A DNA stretch of 17,672 bases, from assembly GCA_964580525.1 (NCBI GenBank), contig CAZOKN010000039.1, positions 1 through 17,672 on the forward strand, written 5' to 3'. Under the pieces are notes generated by a model. The model ran no database searches. It was not told where the DNA came from and saw only the letters and a program-made list of their open reading frames with translations. Position 1 is the stretch's first letter; each line of letters begins with the position of its first letter. Below, piece after piece: positions 5,710 through 13,379 of this stretch. This stretch comes from CAZOKN01 sp964580525. Lineage in GTDB: Bacteria > Pseudomonadota > Alphaproteobacteria > Rickettsiales > UBA6187. The translations under genes and the position numbers were made by a program.

Positions 5710-6291
5710 ATGCAAGAAATTGGGCTGGAAGAAAAAATATTCTCTGCACTTGAGCGGATTCATACATCTAGCAGGTCAGCATTAAACCGCACTGGGCATG
5801 AGCATAGCTTATCTCCATTGCAGGCGCAAATACTGCACTTTGCTCATAGACGAAACACTGCTAGTGTATCGCAACTCGCTGAACAGCTTCGTGTTACAAA
5901 GCCAACGATTAGTGATGCAATCGCAGCCTTACTCACTAAAAAACTGATTAAAAAAACTGCAAGCAAAGAAGATGCTCGTGGTTATAGTATTACGCTGACT
6001 GCCAAAGGCAGCAATGAGGCTGTACTAATTGCAAGCTATGCGACCCCGTTTTTGGATTCAGTGAACACACTCTCAACTCCGCAAAAACAGGCATTGTGGG
6101 ATGCACTAATAAACCTACTAAGAACTATGGAAAGTCAGAGACTTATCCCGCATCAGCGGATGTGTTTTAGTTGCAAATACTTTGAGCAAAATAAAAAAGC
6201 TGAAGGATACTATTGTCGTCTAATGGAAGCGCCGCTTTGCATTGATGAGCTACGCATTGATTGCAATGAACATGAGTGTATCGCATCATAA
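5710..6291 (+). CDS. MarR-family regulator with C-terminal six-cysteine tail
   Basis: A 193-residue protein. Residues ~8-140 form a MarR winged helix: SPLQAQILHFA, then SVSQLAEQLRVTKPTISDAIAALLTKKLIKKTAS (recognition helix and start of the wing), then DARGYSITLTAKG. Beyond the usual MarR end there is a tail of about 45 residues with Cys152, Cys155, Cys169, Cys177, Cys185 and Cys190, beginning RMCFSCKYF and ending RIDCNEHEC. The spacing suits a zinc or iron-sulfur site, so this may be a metal- or redox-responsive repressor. A ribosome site (GGAG) lies three bases before the ATG. The palindromes at 5059-5108 are its probable operator. It converges with the holin gene. Confidence 0.85.
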   Translation: MQEIGLEEKIFSALERIHTSSRSALNRTGHEHSLSPLQAQILHFAHRRNTASVSQLAEQLRVTKPTISDAIAALLTKKLIKKTASKEDARGYSITLTAKGSNEAVLIASYATPFLDSVNTLSTPQKQALWDALINLLRTMESQRLIPHQRMCFSCKYFEQNKKAEGYYCRLMEAPLCIDELRIDCNEHECIAS

Positions 6292-6342
6292 AAATTGCCA
6301 TCTTTCAGCGCGTTGTGTTTTGAAGGTTAATTTGTTGGCTGG

Positions 6343-6768
6343 CTATTTCCCACCCCTGATTTTATTCATTGCCCTTTGACCATAGTAAAAGCTGATGATG
6401 CCAGCGAAGATGGCTTGGTCTTCCTCTGTCCATAGAAGCCAAGGCATATTGGCGTTGAATTGCAGAATTTTAACGCCAGTATAAAGCAAGAAAAAGCTGT
6501 AAGCGATAACAGGGCGAACAGTTCCGTTGAGCGCATCAACCCAAGTGATGTTTGTTAAATAGGTTTTGTATATAGCGGCACTTTCAGCAATATCTGCGTT
6601 GGCGTTTATTTCTGCCAAGCGTTCGGTGTGTCCTTGTTTTTGATGTTCCATCTGCATTTGCAGAAGCATCAACTCATGTTTTTTATCTGATTTATCTTGC
6701 CATATTTTTAAAAACTCAGGAAAGGCAGAACCTAAAAAGCCCAGCAGGCTTGCAAGTATTGTAAGCAT
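6343..6768 (-). CDS. GTA-type three-TM holin
   Basis: A 141-residue protein with a hydrophobic N-terminus, a charged coiled-coil-like middle (HELMLLQMQMEHQKQG) and two C-terminal TM segments. The block ITWVDALNGTVRPVIAYSFFLLY, followed by LWTEEDQAIFAGIISFYYGQRAM, is characteristic of the holin-of-three-TMs family found with alphaproteobacterial gene transfer agents (GTA_holin_3TM). It would form the membrane lesion that lets the GH24 endolysin reach peptidoglycan. It follows the 79-residue coiled-coil/TM protein by four bases. The endolysin would normally be next but is pushed away by the plus-strand redox cassette. Confidence 0.85.
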   Translation of the reverse strand: MLTILASLLGFLGSAFPEFLKIWQDKSDKKHELMLLQMQMEHQKQGHTERLAEINANADIAESAAIYKTYLTNITWVDALNGTVRPVIAYSFFLLYTGVKILQFNANMPWLLWTEEDQAIFAGIISFYYGQRAMNKIRGGK

Positions 6769-6772
6769 AAAA

Positions 6773-7012
6773 TTATCTCCATGTTATGTGTGAAAGTGCG
6801 AAGCCTAAAAAGCCGATTAAGCCAGTCCAGATTGTGCCTATAAGAAGCAACATTCTGAGGCTTCCTTTGCCTTGGTTGGCAAGGGCTGTGAGTGCCTTCA
6901 CTTCGGTTGTTAAAACATCAACTGTTTTTGTGAGTTGCTCGATTTGTTCCTGCATCACAGCTAGGTGAGCGGCAACATCTTCATCTCTGATTTTTATGAT
7001 TGGAATTGTCAT
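6773..7012 (-). CDS. Small coiled-coil protein with C-terminal TM segment (lysis accessory?)
   Basis: A 79-residue protein. Residues ~10-48 are a heptad-like amphipathic helix (AAHLAVMQEQIEQLTKTVDVL), and residues ~53-75 are one TM helix (MLLLIGTIWTGLIGFLGFAL) with a short tail. This layout recalls XhlA-type hemolysin/holin accessory proteins, but I see no decisive motif. ATGA overlap with the upstream gene and a four-base gap to the holin put it in the lysis part of the late operon. Confidence 0.7.
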   Translation of the reverse strand: MTIPIIKIRDEDVAAHLAVMQEQIEQLTKTVDVLTTEVKALTALANQGKGSLRMLLLIGTIWTGLIGFLGFALSHITWR

Positions 7013-7281
7013 TTTTCTATAACCTCTATGTCGATTGATTGATCCAGCATTTCACCTGCAGAAGTGTTGATGCGGTTTGTAATTCGATAAATATTTCCAA
7101 GCGTTCCACCACCAAGCATAATGGTTGCCTTGCTGGTAGTGTTGCTGGAGGCGACCTGCGTAACACCAGTTGGAATTATCCAACTGCTAGAGCTTATGGT
7201 TGCCGCACCTAAATATTCGCTCCAATCCACCCCGAAAGTAATTGTTTCGTTTGGGTCTTTGTATTTGCGTTCAATTCCCAT
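7009..7281 (-). CDS. Phage fibre-tail adaptor-like protein
   Basis: A 90-residue protein rich in beta strands, with KYKDPNETITFGVDWSEYLG, then a Ser/Thr-rich middle, then GGGTLGNIYRITNRINTSAG and a short IDIEVIE end. The D-P-x-E/VDWS-Y-L start and the G-T-x-G-x-x-Y-x-I-T-x-x-I-x-T motif are those of small proteins annotated as phage fibre-tail adaptors. It probably connects fibre proteins to the tail tip or forms a small beta-sandwich decoration. It overlaps both neighbours (11 bases upstream, 4 downstream) and so lies within the late operon. The family call is from memory of the motif pattern. Confidence 0.6.
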   Translation of the reverse strand: MGIERKYKDPNETITFGVDWSEYLGAATISSSSWIIPTGVTQVASSNTTSKATIMLGGGTLGNIYRITNRINTSAGEMLDQSIDIEVIEK

Positions 7282-7492
7282 GAATATCTCCGTTTTTTGG
7301 AACAGTTATTGTGTTGTTGATTTTGTGAACTTTGATGTCCTGCTTTCTTGCAACCACCAGGTTTTTTTGCGCCTTCACTTGAGCAAATGATTGTGCAGAT
7401 TTTTTGATTATATTTTCTGGAGCTGGTTCAATTATTTGAATGAGCGAATCAAAGCTGTCTTGCTGAAAAGCATCTTCTTGAAATCCGTCCAT
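7271..7492 (-). CDS. Small phage protein of unknown function
   Basis: A 73-residue protein beginning GFQEDAFQQDSF. That repetitive Phe/Gln start is common in tiny tail-region phage proteins next to fibre adaptors. The rest is basic and mostly polar (AQKNLVVARKQDIKVHK), with no TM segment or known motif. It lies six bases after the fibre-like gene and overlaps the adaptor gene by 11 bases, so translation is probably coupled. Its position suggests a structural or assembly role; I do not recognise a family. Confidence 0.6.
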   Translation of the reverse strand: MDGFQEDAFQQDSFDSLIQIIEPAPENIIKKSAQSFAQVKAQKNLVVARKQDIKVHKINNTITVPKNGDIHGN

Positions 7493-7498
7493 GAAACA

Positions 7499-7981
7499 TC
7501 ACCTTGATAATATGTAAACCCGCCCTTCAAAATCTTTGTAAGCCAAGGCGTTTGATTCTAAACTGAAGTAAATTGTATTATTTTCAGCAGCTTCATCTGA
7601 AAGCGTTGGAGGTTTGAAAGCACCATTTTTTGAAATAGCAGAAAGAACGATTCCTTTTTCATTTTGCCATTGTTCAAGGTCTGCTGATTGTTCTGGAAAC
7701 GCTCTTTTTATTTCTCTTGGAAATTCAGGGTTGCCACCTGCAATCAGCAAAGTTGAAGTGTCAGGATTGTAATTTAGATTTTGAGTTGATAGCAAATTTG
7801 CAATTGCTGCTTCTGCTGAATCACCACCGGTGCCACCTTTATCTATTGGTAAAATGCCAGTTGCTTCAGGGCTAGATAAATCAATCTCAACATCATGCTC
7901 ATCATTCCAATTGGAAGGTTTAATTTTGTCGGGGTCGATACCATCGGATTTATTTGAAATAAATTTATGTTTTACTGTCAT
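7499..7981 (-). CDS. Phage tail fibre-like protein
   Basis: About 160 residues. It starts MTVKHKFISNKSDG and continues with PSNWNDEHDV, a very common opening of phage tail fibre/collar proteins (the T-V-K-H-K-F, D-G and W-N-x-x-H pattern). GILPIDKGGTGG, a typical fibre repeat-hinge motif, follows. The open frame extends upstream to 8041, but this ATG (7979-7981) fits the family start and has AAGG about nine bases upstream; the longer version would overlap the DUF2793 gene by over 40 bases. The C-terminal ~60 residues, ending KDFEGRVYILSR, form a short head-like domain. It is short for a fibre, so it may be a trimmed or adaptor-like piece. Confidence 0.7.
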   Translation of the reverse strand: MTVKHKFISNKSDGIDPDKIKPSNWNDEHDVEIDLSSPEATGILPIDKGGTGGDSAEAAIANLLSTQNLNYNPDTSTLLIAGGNPEFPREIKRAFPEQSADLEQWQNEKGIVLSAISKNGAFKPPTLSDEAAENNTIYFSLESNALAYKDFEGRVYILSR

Positions 7982-7995
7982 AATATTAAACCTTT

Positions 7996-8934
7996 CTATG
8001 CGCTTAAATTTACATACCACTTGGTTGTTGTAGCTGCCCAAATTATGGCGTTTTTGCCAACAGCTAAGGAGAATGCAGCATTTGCGGCAAGTGCATTTAT
8101 GCTATGCCCAACAGCTGGATAAATATTGAGCGCACTTGCACCACCATTGGCAACAAAAATTACTTCACCTTGCTCTGGTGAAGGAAGGATTGCACCTTGC
8201 CCAGCGGCAACAGTTGTGAACTGATTGGTTTGCTTAGTAATTATCGTTGCGGTGGCTTGTGTCGTGCCAGCCGCACTTAAGCCAGAGCCGTTTGATTTAA
8301 GGGCGACCCTGCCACTAGCTGCCAGCATTTTTAGTGAATCAAAAAATGTTGAGCCATTCGGTGAAACTTTAAGCGTGAAGTTATCATCACCCAGCAAACC
8401 AAACTCCGCGCGAGCAGAAAACCCAGTTTGAAATAAAAATGATGCACTATCACCAGTCGCATTTTTGTTAACTTTAATTTGAATGCCGTTGCCGATATTG
8501 TTTAACAATATGGCAGAGCTATTAACACTCAGTTTGTTGGTTGCATCTGCGGTTGCATTGATGCCCAGCATGGAAAGGTTTTGCAATAATGAAATTGCAG
8601 TGCTTGCCCATACCGTGCCGTTAAAGCGATAGATGGTGCTATCAGTGATATTAAAAACTGATAAGCCGTTGAAAGCTGTGTAATACCTCCAGCCACCAGT
8701 TATCGCCTGAGCAATTTTGTTGGAGCTACCAACCCAAACACCAGTTGGCGCACCACCAACAATATAGCAATCACCCAAAACTGGTGAAGCTGGTGGCGTG
8801 TTAAGGCTTACCTGCTGCACCACCGCTTGCACCAACATATCAAGCAATCCAAGCCCATCATTATGGGTAACTTCTTTCTGAGATTGAGATTGCAGGATAT
8901 ATGGCAGACCAATTCTGTCCGTGTTATTTGGCAT
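7996..8934 (-). CDS. DUF2793 domain phage protein
   Basis: A 312-residue protein. Residues ~1-120 match DUF2793: TDRIGLPYILQSQSQKEVTHN, LLDMLVQAVV, PPASPVLGDCYIVG, ATG.W-like APTGVWVG, GGWRYYTAFNGL and FNGTVWAS. The rest is a beta-rich, low-charge section with NGSTFFDSLKM and a C-terminal GAILPSPEQGEVIFVANGG...LNIYP segment seen in fibre tips of many phages. It is probably a tail fibre or receptor-contact protein. GGAG lies nine bases before the ATG. A hairpin terminator (8961-8989) separates it from the XRE/membrane-protein pair upstream. Confidence 0.85.
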   Translation of the reverse strand: MPNNTDRIGLPYILQSQSQKEVTHNDGLGLLDMLVQAVVQQVSLNTPPASPVLGDCYIVGGAPTGVWVGSSNKIAQAITGGWRYYTAFNGLSVFNITDSTIYRFNGTVWASTAISLLQNLSMLGINATADATNKLSVNSSAILLNNIGNGIQIKVNKNATGDSASFLFQTGFSARAEFGLLGDDNFTLKVSPNGSTFFDSLKMLAASGRVALKSNGSGLSAAGTTQATATIITKQTNQFTTVAAGQGAILPSPEQGEVIFVANGGASALNIYPAVGHSINALAANAAFSLAVGKNAIIWAATTTKWYVNLSA

Positions 8935-8960
8935 AATATTTTTCTCCAGATTTTAGGCAT

Positions 8961-8989
8961 AAAAAAACCCCTGCAATGAGGGGCTTTTT
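8961..8989. terminator. Bidirectional intrinsic terminator
   Basis: CCCCT (8968-8972) and AGGGG (8979-8983) form a hairpin with a six-base loop, flanked by seven A on the left and CTTTTT on the right. It should end minus-strand transcripts of the XRE/small-membrane-protein pair before the DUF2793 gene, and could act on the other strand as well. Confidence 0.75.
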
Positions 8990-9012
8990 AAATTTTATTT
9001 ATGTAATTAATT

Positions 9013-9219
9013 TTATTCTTCTTTTTCAAAAACTAGATATAAACCTAATGCAATACCAGCTAATGAAGATAGTATAAAAACCTGATTTAAGGTTAGTAGA
9101 TTTTCGCCAACTAATAACCAGCCTGGAAAATTGTAAAAACCTGTAAATCCACCTAGCAATCCACAAATAAAATATACCAACTTAGATTGAGGTGGTTCAT
9201 TCCAACCCCTGTATTTCAT
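9013..9219 (-). CDS. Small two-TM membrane protein
   Basis: A 68-residue protein with a polar start (MKYRGWNEPPQSK) and two hydrophobic helices (LVYFICGLLGGFTGFYNFPG and VFILSSLAGIALGLYLVF), ending in EKEE. It overlaps the XRE gene by ATGA and is bounded by a terminator, so the two form one small unit. I do not recognise a family. Small membrane proteins beside a regulator in prophages are often superinfection-exclusion or toxin-type morons, but nothing in this sequence proves either. Confidence 0.6.
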   Translation of the reverse strand: MKYRGWNEPPQSKLVYFICGLLGGFTGFYNFPGWLLVGENLLTLNQVFILSSLAGIALGLYLVFEKEE

Positions 9220-9470
9220 TTGCGAATCCTCCTTTTGCGAGGCACCTTTCTTTCAGTAGCAAAGAAATCTTCCACCTTACAAGAAAGTTTAACGCTAATT
9301 AGTAGTAATTTTGCAGAATTTATTGAGTTTTTTCCAGATTCGTATTTTTGGATTTGCTGAGCTGTTACACCCAACGCTTCACCCAATTCTTTTTGAGAAA
9401 CTTTTTTTATTCTTCTTAAAAACTTAAGATTGATCCCCACGAGTTGATTAATCAAGTCTTCCGAAATCAT
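9216..9470 (-). CDS. XRE-family helix-turn-helix regulator
   Basis: An 84-residue protein. Residues ~12-66 are a Cro/CI-type HTH with LKFLRRIKKVSQKELGEALG, then VTAQQIQKYESG and a final helix KLLLISVKLSCKVEDFF; a basic tail (KVPRKRRIRK) follows. GGAG lies eight bases before the ATG (9468-9470). The gene is preceded by a structured leader of about 220 nt with its own promoter, and it overlaps the gene for a two-TM protein. It may be the immunity or moron regulator of the element. It is unrelated in sequence to the XRE antitoxin at 14430-14879. Confidence 0.82.
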   Translation of the reverse strand: MISEDLINQLVGINLKFLRRIKKVSQKELGEALGVTAQQIQKYESGKNSINSAKLLLISVKLSCKVEDFFATERKVPRKRRIRK

Positions 9471-9486
9471 TTTATCTGCTCCCTTG

Positions 9487-9693
9487 TAGGCAAAACCTTT
9501 TTGGATTTTGCCTAAGTTACACCAAGCTATGGTGTCGGGAGTTCGAAATCGCCGTATAAGGGCGCAGGCTTATTTCCCTTGCGGGTGTTGTATTAGCCTA
9601 CTCCCGACGCAGTGAGCGTGCGTGCGGAAGCAGGGCTTGTTGATACGAGCCTACTAAAATAATCGTAATTATACGGGGATTTCGAGCCCCCTC
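9487..9693 (-). ncRNA. Structured phage leader RNA, possibly C4-type
   Basis: The minus strand folds into a chain of helices: GGGG/CCCC (9675-9690); a 7-bp hairpin with one mismatch (9634-9651); an 8-bp closing stem GTCGGGAG/CTCCCGAC (9534-9541 with 9601-9608) that encloses two arms, one capped by CCC-GCAA-GGG (a GNRA tetraloop, 9576-9585) on an AGGCT/AGCCT stem, the other CGCC/GGCG (9550-9564); a 6-bp hairpin (9519-9535); and a long hairpin of 11 paired bases (9487-9514) just before the XRE ribosome site. A promoter at 9701-9729 would start the RNA at the first hairpin. The order and several sequence blocks remind me of C4 antisense RNAs of P1-like phages; this is not verified. Confidence 0.55.
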
Positions 9694-9700
9694 ATTGCAA

Positions 9701-9729
9701 AGGATAGTATACTGGCTTTTTATTGTCAA
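9701..9729 (-). promoter_or_regulatory. Sigma-70 promoter of the structured leader RNA
   Basis: On the minus strand a perfect -35 (TTGACA, 9724-9729) is followed by 17 bases and TATCCT (9701-9706) as -10. The predicted start is about 9692-9694, at the 5' edge of the first GGGG/CCCC hairpin. It lies just downstream of the TIM-barrel gene stop. Confidence 0.6.
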
Positions 9730-9740
9730 AGCTCTAATGT

Positions 9741-12700
9741 TTAAATTATTGCATTACCTGCATAACCCCTTCCAACTAAAGCCGAGAGCTGATAAATATT
9801 CACAGTAACTGAAGAGTGCGTTGCACCGAAATCTGCCACCTGTTGTGCGGCGGTGTATGTTGCAGTTGGTGTGGTTAATCCGCTTATTGTGCGTTTAACT
9901 GTTGCACCTTGCATTATATCCACCTCATAGGCTTCTGATTGCTCAAACAACGGAACATCAACATTATTCTGCCAATCACCACCAATTCTGGTTCTGCGCT
10001 TCCAGTTGATAGTTAGATTTGCAGAACCATCACGAGTGCCAGTAATGTGAACTGGTGAATATGGTTTTAATGCTTTTGCATTGTAAGTGTAATCTTGTGA
10101 AGCCGTTGCACCAAGTGTTGAGCCAACTGTAACTGGCTTGTATTTTTTTGATACACCCCAGCCAGAAGCAGCCATCGCCTCTCTTGCCACCGCATTTGAA
10201 AGCGCAATAAACCGCTCAGATGCAGTGTGAGTTCCAACAGCCCATTCAGTGCCAAGCCTGCCTCTCAACAACCTTGATAAACGATATTTGTTGGTGTCTA
10301 TCAGCGTTGCGTTTGCAAATTGAATTATCTCATCACCAACCACGCAAACATTAGCACCATTTAAAACCGCAATATCAGTTACACTTTGCAGGCTTCCATA
10401 AGTTAGCAAAACATCTATCGTGGTTATATCGTCCCAAGTGTAGATTGTGCCTGCTGGAATGTTATTTAAAACCGAACCAACAGTTGCTTGAGCCGTTAAA
10501 GCCTGCATCAAAGCGTAGTTAGAGCCTCCATCATCTGAACGATAAACAGCAGAACCACCCCAATTTGCACCCAAGCCCACCACGCAATATTTCAGAAAAG
10601 CATCAGTTTGGTTATCAGTTGGAAAGGCTGGTAAATCCATCAGTTCCAACCGAGTATCTGAAATTGTAACTGGCGGCGTTAAATTTGCGGGAGAGTTTCC
10701 AGCAGGGTTATAAAAATCATAACTGCTAACATCTTCCGCAATGCCTGCAACTTCCTGAATGCCGTTTCTAACCAGCTTGGTGCCGTTAATGCGAATTACA
10801 TAAGAAGCACCATCTTTAGTTACAGTTATTACATCAGTTGGTTCTAGTAATGAATACTTTGGGCTGAGCTTAAAGCTATATTGGCTTCTGCCAACCCACG
10901 CATTATACAAACTAACATCTGCAATAATTTTAGCTTCCTGATCTGCCATCACTATCGGCAAATTGATTGTTAAATAATCCACCGCGCGAACAGTTTGCCT
11001 TTGAGAACTTTGCGTTCCTGTTTGGTAATCTGTGTTGCGGTTAATATAAATTACATCAACTTGTCTTGGTAGTTCCAGCTCTTGCGTTCTGGTTATATTG
11101 AAAGTTTCGTTGTGGTCTTCCTCTGAAACAAGCTCTGTAAAATCAATTGTAGTATTTGAAACAGTTCCTCGTTTTATAAATTTCAGAATACCATCGCTTT
11201 CAACGCAATCAAAAAAGTAAGTACTGGCAAGTTGCTCTAAACAAGCCCTTACAGTTTGCCTGCTTGATACCACAAAGCCTGATACAAGATCAGTGAGCCT
11301 TGTAACATCATACATGGTGTTGTCATATCCAACCTTGCCAAGCAGATCTGCAACAATCTGCCCAAGGTTTGATAAGCCCAGCTTGCCTTGTATCCAGTGT
11401 CCAGTTTTCCAGTTGCCACCATCTGCCCAAACTGAAAGTAAATCAGGGAAATATGGAAACGGACGAGCATCCCATGTCCAGATGAATTTCCTTGGCACAA
11501 AGTTTGGCTCTAGTGCATTCTGATCATCTAAAAAATCAATTGAAGCATCTAAGGCTTGGCGTTGCGCTAGAAAATCTATTCTGCCACGGCTTGCCCTTGG
11601 ATAAAAACTTTCCACCGAATCAGGGTCAATAAAAACATTTGGCTGGTTTGAGCAACCATCAACTGATGGAAAGCCAAGTTCAGAAAACCAAACTGGTTTC
11701 ATCTTTGCTGTCCATGCAGTGTTAACCGCATTCGGGTTTGTATGGATTGAATTCCACCAATTTTTTACATTTTTCCAAGCGTAAGTTGGTGCGCCATAAT
11801 TGGTTTGCACAGTGCGGAGTGCGTTCCAATAATAATCCCAGCCTTCGCCTTCTGTCCAACCATCATAGATTGCTTGATAATCTATCTGGCTTTGTGGAAG
11901 ATCTGGCGTTAATGGAAAGTAACAATCTATCGCAACTATATCGATGTTGGAATCTGCCCATAATGGGTCAAGATTATACCAGCCATTAACTGAATGATAT
12001 TCGCTCCAATCAGCTCCGTAAGTAACTTTAACACCAGCACCCACGGCAGTTTTAACAGAAGCTGCTAGAGTTTTTAATTGCGTAACCGCAGGGTAACTTC
12101 CAGCGGCGTTGCTATATTGGGTTAACCCCACCATCTCTGAACCAAGCATAAATCCATCAATGATGTTTTTAAGATAAACACCACCAACTTGCAGGTTTGC
12201 ATAATGGTTTATAAAAGCGTTATAGCCATAAGTGCTTGTGAAGAAGTTGGTTACATCACCAACACTTGCAGGAGTTATTCTTCCACGCCAAGGCTTGCTA
12301 AGTGGCGTGATAGTATCCACCTGAAGCATTGGATAGAATAAAACATTATAGCCTCTGTTTTTAAGCTCTTGGCATAAACGGATAATGCTTTTATCTGTTG
12401 GCGTTCCACCGAAAGTTGGCGCACCACTTGGAAGCGTTAAAATCACATGACCATTAGTGCGGTTAAAACTTCCAACCACCCAATCATCAGGCAGAACACG
12501 CACGCCAGTTGCGTTATATTCCATCGCTGGTTTGATTAACATGGTTGCAGGGTTTATGGAATCTGCAAACCAATTCACCACCACCGAAACCCACTCAATA
12601 TTCGGCAAGGTTGCTTCTAAATTATCAAGGGCAGTTAAAACATCCGCCTGATTATTTAGGTTGTTGAGGTTTAATTTTGTAACCTTGCCAGATTGAATGA

Positions 12701-13379
12701 ATGTGCCATTAACTGCGGTTTGCCCATTTTGCTTTTCTTGAACTGTAGTGTCATAAACATATTCACCTGCACCAGGGATTATTGTTATCTCGGTGATTTT
12801 ATCTTCCAAATCATTTGGCTTTTTCATGGTGCGTCTAACCTCAAAAGTGAAGTTAGGAATGCGGTTGCCATAGTCTGCAAGTGGGAAGTTTTTCACCACC
12901 ACATAAGCCATGCCTCGATAAGCTGGAGTTTGACCAGCTGGAAAGAAAGATGCAATGTGGCTATCTGGCAGTTGCGTTTCATCGCCATAATAAAGCGTGT
13001 ATTCACCTTGCGATAAATCTAGCTGTTTACTATCAGCCCACACACGAACAAGTTCTGTGATAGCACCTTCGCAAATACTCACTGCAAAATCTGCTGTGTA
13101 AGTATAAGTTGTTGTTGAGCTTTCAACACCACCACCGCCACCTTTACCACCGCCTGTGCTTTGTGTTGTAGTGGTTACATGTTCCTTAATTGGATTTGCC
13201 CAGATTAAGTTTCCAGCAATTCTGCTATTGCCATAAACCAGAGGAATTGCCTTGCCATAAGTTGATGATTGCACGCTTAAGTCGGTGAATCTTGAACCTT
13301 CCTGATGAACCCTTGCGGTGGTCGCAAATATTCTGGAAAGCGCATAATTAACCGCTACTGCAATTACAACTGATGCCAT
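9741..13379 (-). CDS. GTA/phage TIM-barrel-like tail hub protein (gp15-like)
   Basis: A 1212-residue protein with the architecture of the large GTA/phage tail protein containing the GTA_TIM and Phage-tail_3 domains. The N-terminus has an alanine-rich helix, then VQSSTYGKAIPLVYGNSRIAG and a glycine-rich loop (TGGGKGGGGG). From about residue 240 to 680 lies the glycosidase-like TIM barrel, with SVVVNWFADS, KVTYGADWSEYH, DIVAIDCYFPLTPDL and KPVWFSELGFPSVDG; Glu567 is the candidate acid/base or nucleophile. The rest is beta-rich and fits the C-terminal hub segment, with RLLRGRLGTEWAVGTH near the end. In RcGTA the equivalent sits at the tail tip and contacts the cell envelope. The start overlaps the NlpC/P60 gene by 16 bases. 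The length is normal. Confidence 0.93.
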   Translation of the reverse strand: MASVVIAVAVNYALSRIFATTARVHQEGSRFTDLSVQSSTYGKAIPLVYGNSRIAGNLIWANPIKEHVTTTTQSTGGGKGGGGGVESSTTTYTYTADFAVSICEGAITELVRVWADSKQLDLSQGEYTLYYGDETQLPDSHIASFFPAGQTPAYRGMAYVVVKNFPLADYGNRIPNFTFEVRRTMKKPNDLEDKITEITIIPGAGEYVYDTTVQEKQNGQTAVNGTFIQSGKVTKLNLNNLNNQADVLTALDNLEATLPNIEWVSVVVNWFADSINPATMLIKPAMEYNATGVRVLPDDWVVGSFNRTNGHVILTLPSGAPTFGGTPTDKSIIRLCQELKNRGYNVLFYPMLQVDTITPLSKPWRGRITPASVGDVTNFFTSTYGYNAFINHYANLQVGGVYLKNIIDGFMLGSEMVGLTQYSNAAGSYPAVTQLKTLAASVKTAVGAGVKVTYGADWSEYHSVNGWYNLDPLWADSNIDIVAIDCYFPLTPDLPQSQIDYQAIYDGWTEGEGWDYYWNALRTVQTNYGAPTYAWKNVKNWWNSIHTNPNAVNTAWTAKMKPVWFSELGFPSVDGCSNQPNVFIDPDSVESFYPRASRGRIDFLAQRQALDASIDFLDDQNALEPNFVPRKFIWTWDARPFPYFPDLLSVWADGGNWKTGHWIQGKLGLSNLGQIVADLLGKVGYDNTMYDVTRLTDLVSGFVVSSRQTVRACLEQLASTYFFDCVESDGILKFIKRGTVSNTTIDFTELVSEEDHNETFNITRTQELELPRQVDVIYINRNTDYQTGTQSSQRQTVRAVDYLTINLPIVMADQEAKIIADVSLYNAWVGRSQYSFKLSPKYSLLEPTDVITVTKDGASYVIRINGTKLVRNGIQEVAGIAEDVSSYDFYNPAGNSPANLTPPVTISDTRLELMDLPAFPTDNQTDAFLKYCVVGLGANWGGSAVYRSDDGGSNYALMQALTAQATVGSVLNNIPAGTIYTWDDITTIDVLLTYGSLQSVTDIAVLNGANVCVVGDEIIQFANATLIDTNKYRLSRLLRGRLGTEWAVGTHTASERFIALSNAVAREAMAASGWGVSKKYKPVTVGSTLGATASQDYTYNAKALKPYSPVHITGTRDGSANLTINWKRRTRIGGDWQNNVDVPLFEQSEAYEVDIMQGATVKRTISGLTTPTATYTAAQQVADFGATHSSVTVNIYQLSALVGRGYAGNAII

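Noticed and set aside
6292..6342. Terminator between the convergent MarR and holin genes
   Set aside because: No stable GC-rich hairpin followed by a T run is visible on either strand in these 51 bases.
7982..8041. Upstream extension of the fibre-like gene
   Set aside because: The added residues lack similarity to the family start and overlap the DUF2793 coding region; ATG 7979-7981 begins the recognisable MTVKHKF motif.
9531..9608. tRNA-like end on the minus strand: GTCGGGA at one end pairing with TCCCGAC followed by ACCA, and a TTCGAAC loop-like motif
   Set aside because: Only 11 bases separate the TTCGAAC motif from the end of ACCA, whereas a T arm plus acceptor needs 16. No anticodon arm of correct size forms. 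The pairing is better explained as the closing stem of the structured RNA.
9471..9740. Retron msr-msd RNA or DGR template because of the long inverted repeats near tail genes
   Set aside because: No reverse transcriptase or Avd-like gene is present in the window, and there is no second variable repeat in a fibre gene.
9471..9740. tmRNA
   Set aside because: No tag reading frame ending in Ala-Ala-type codons and no tRNA-like domain with correct spacing could be found on either strand.
11249..11989. Several 60-90 codon open frames on both strands within the TIM-barrel gene
   Set aside because: They are shadows of the long conserved coding frame, with no family similarity or ribosome sites.
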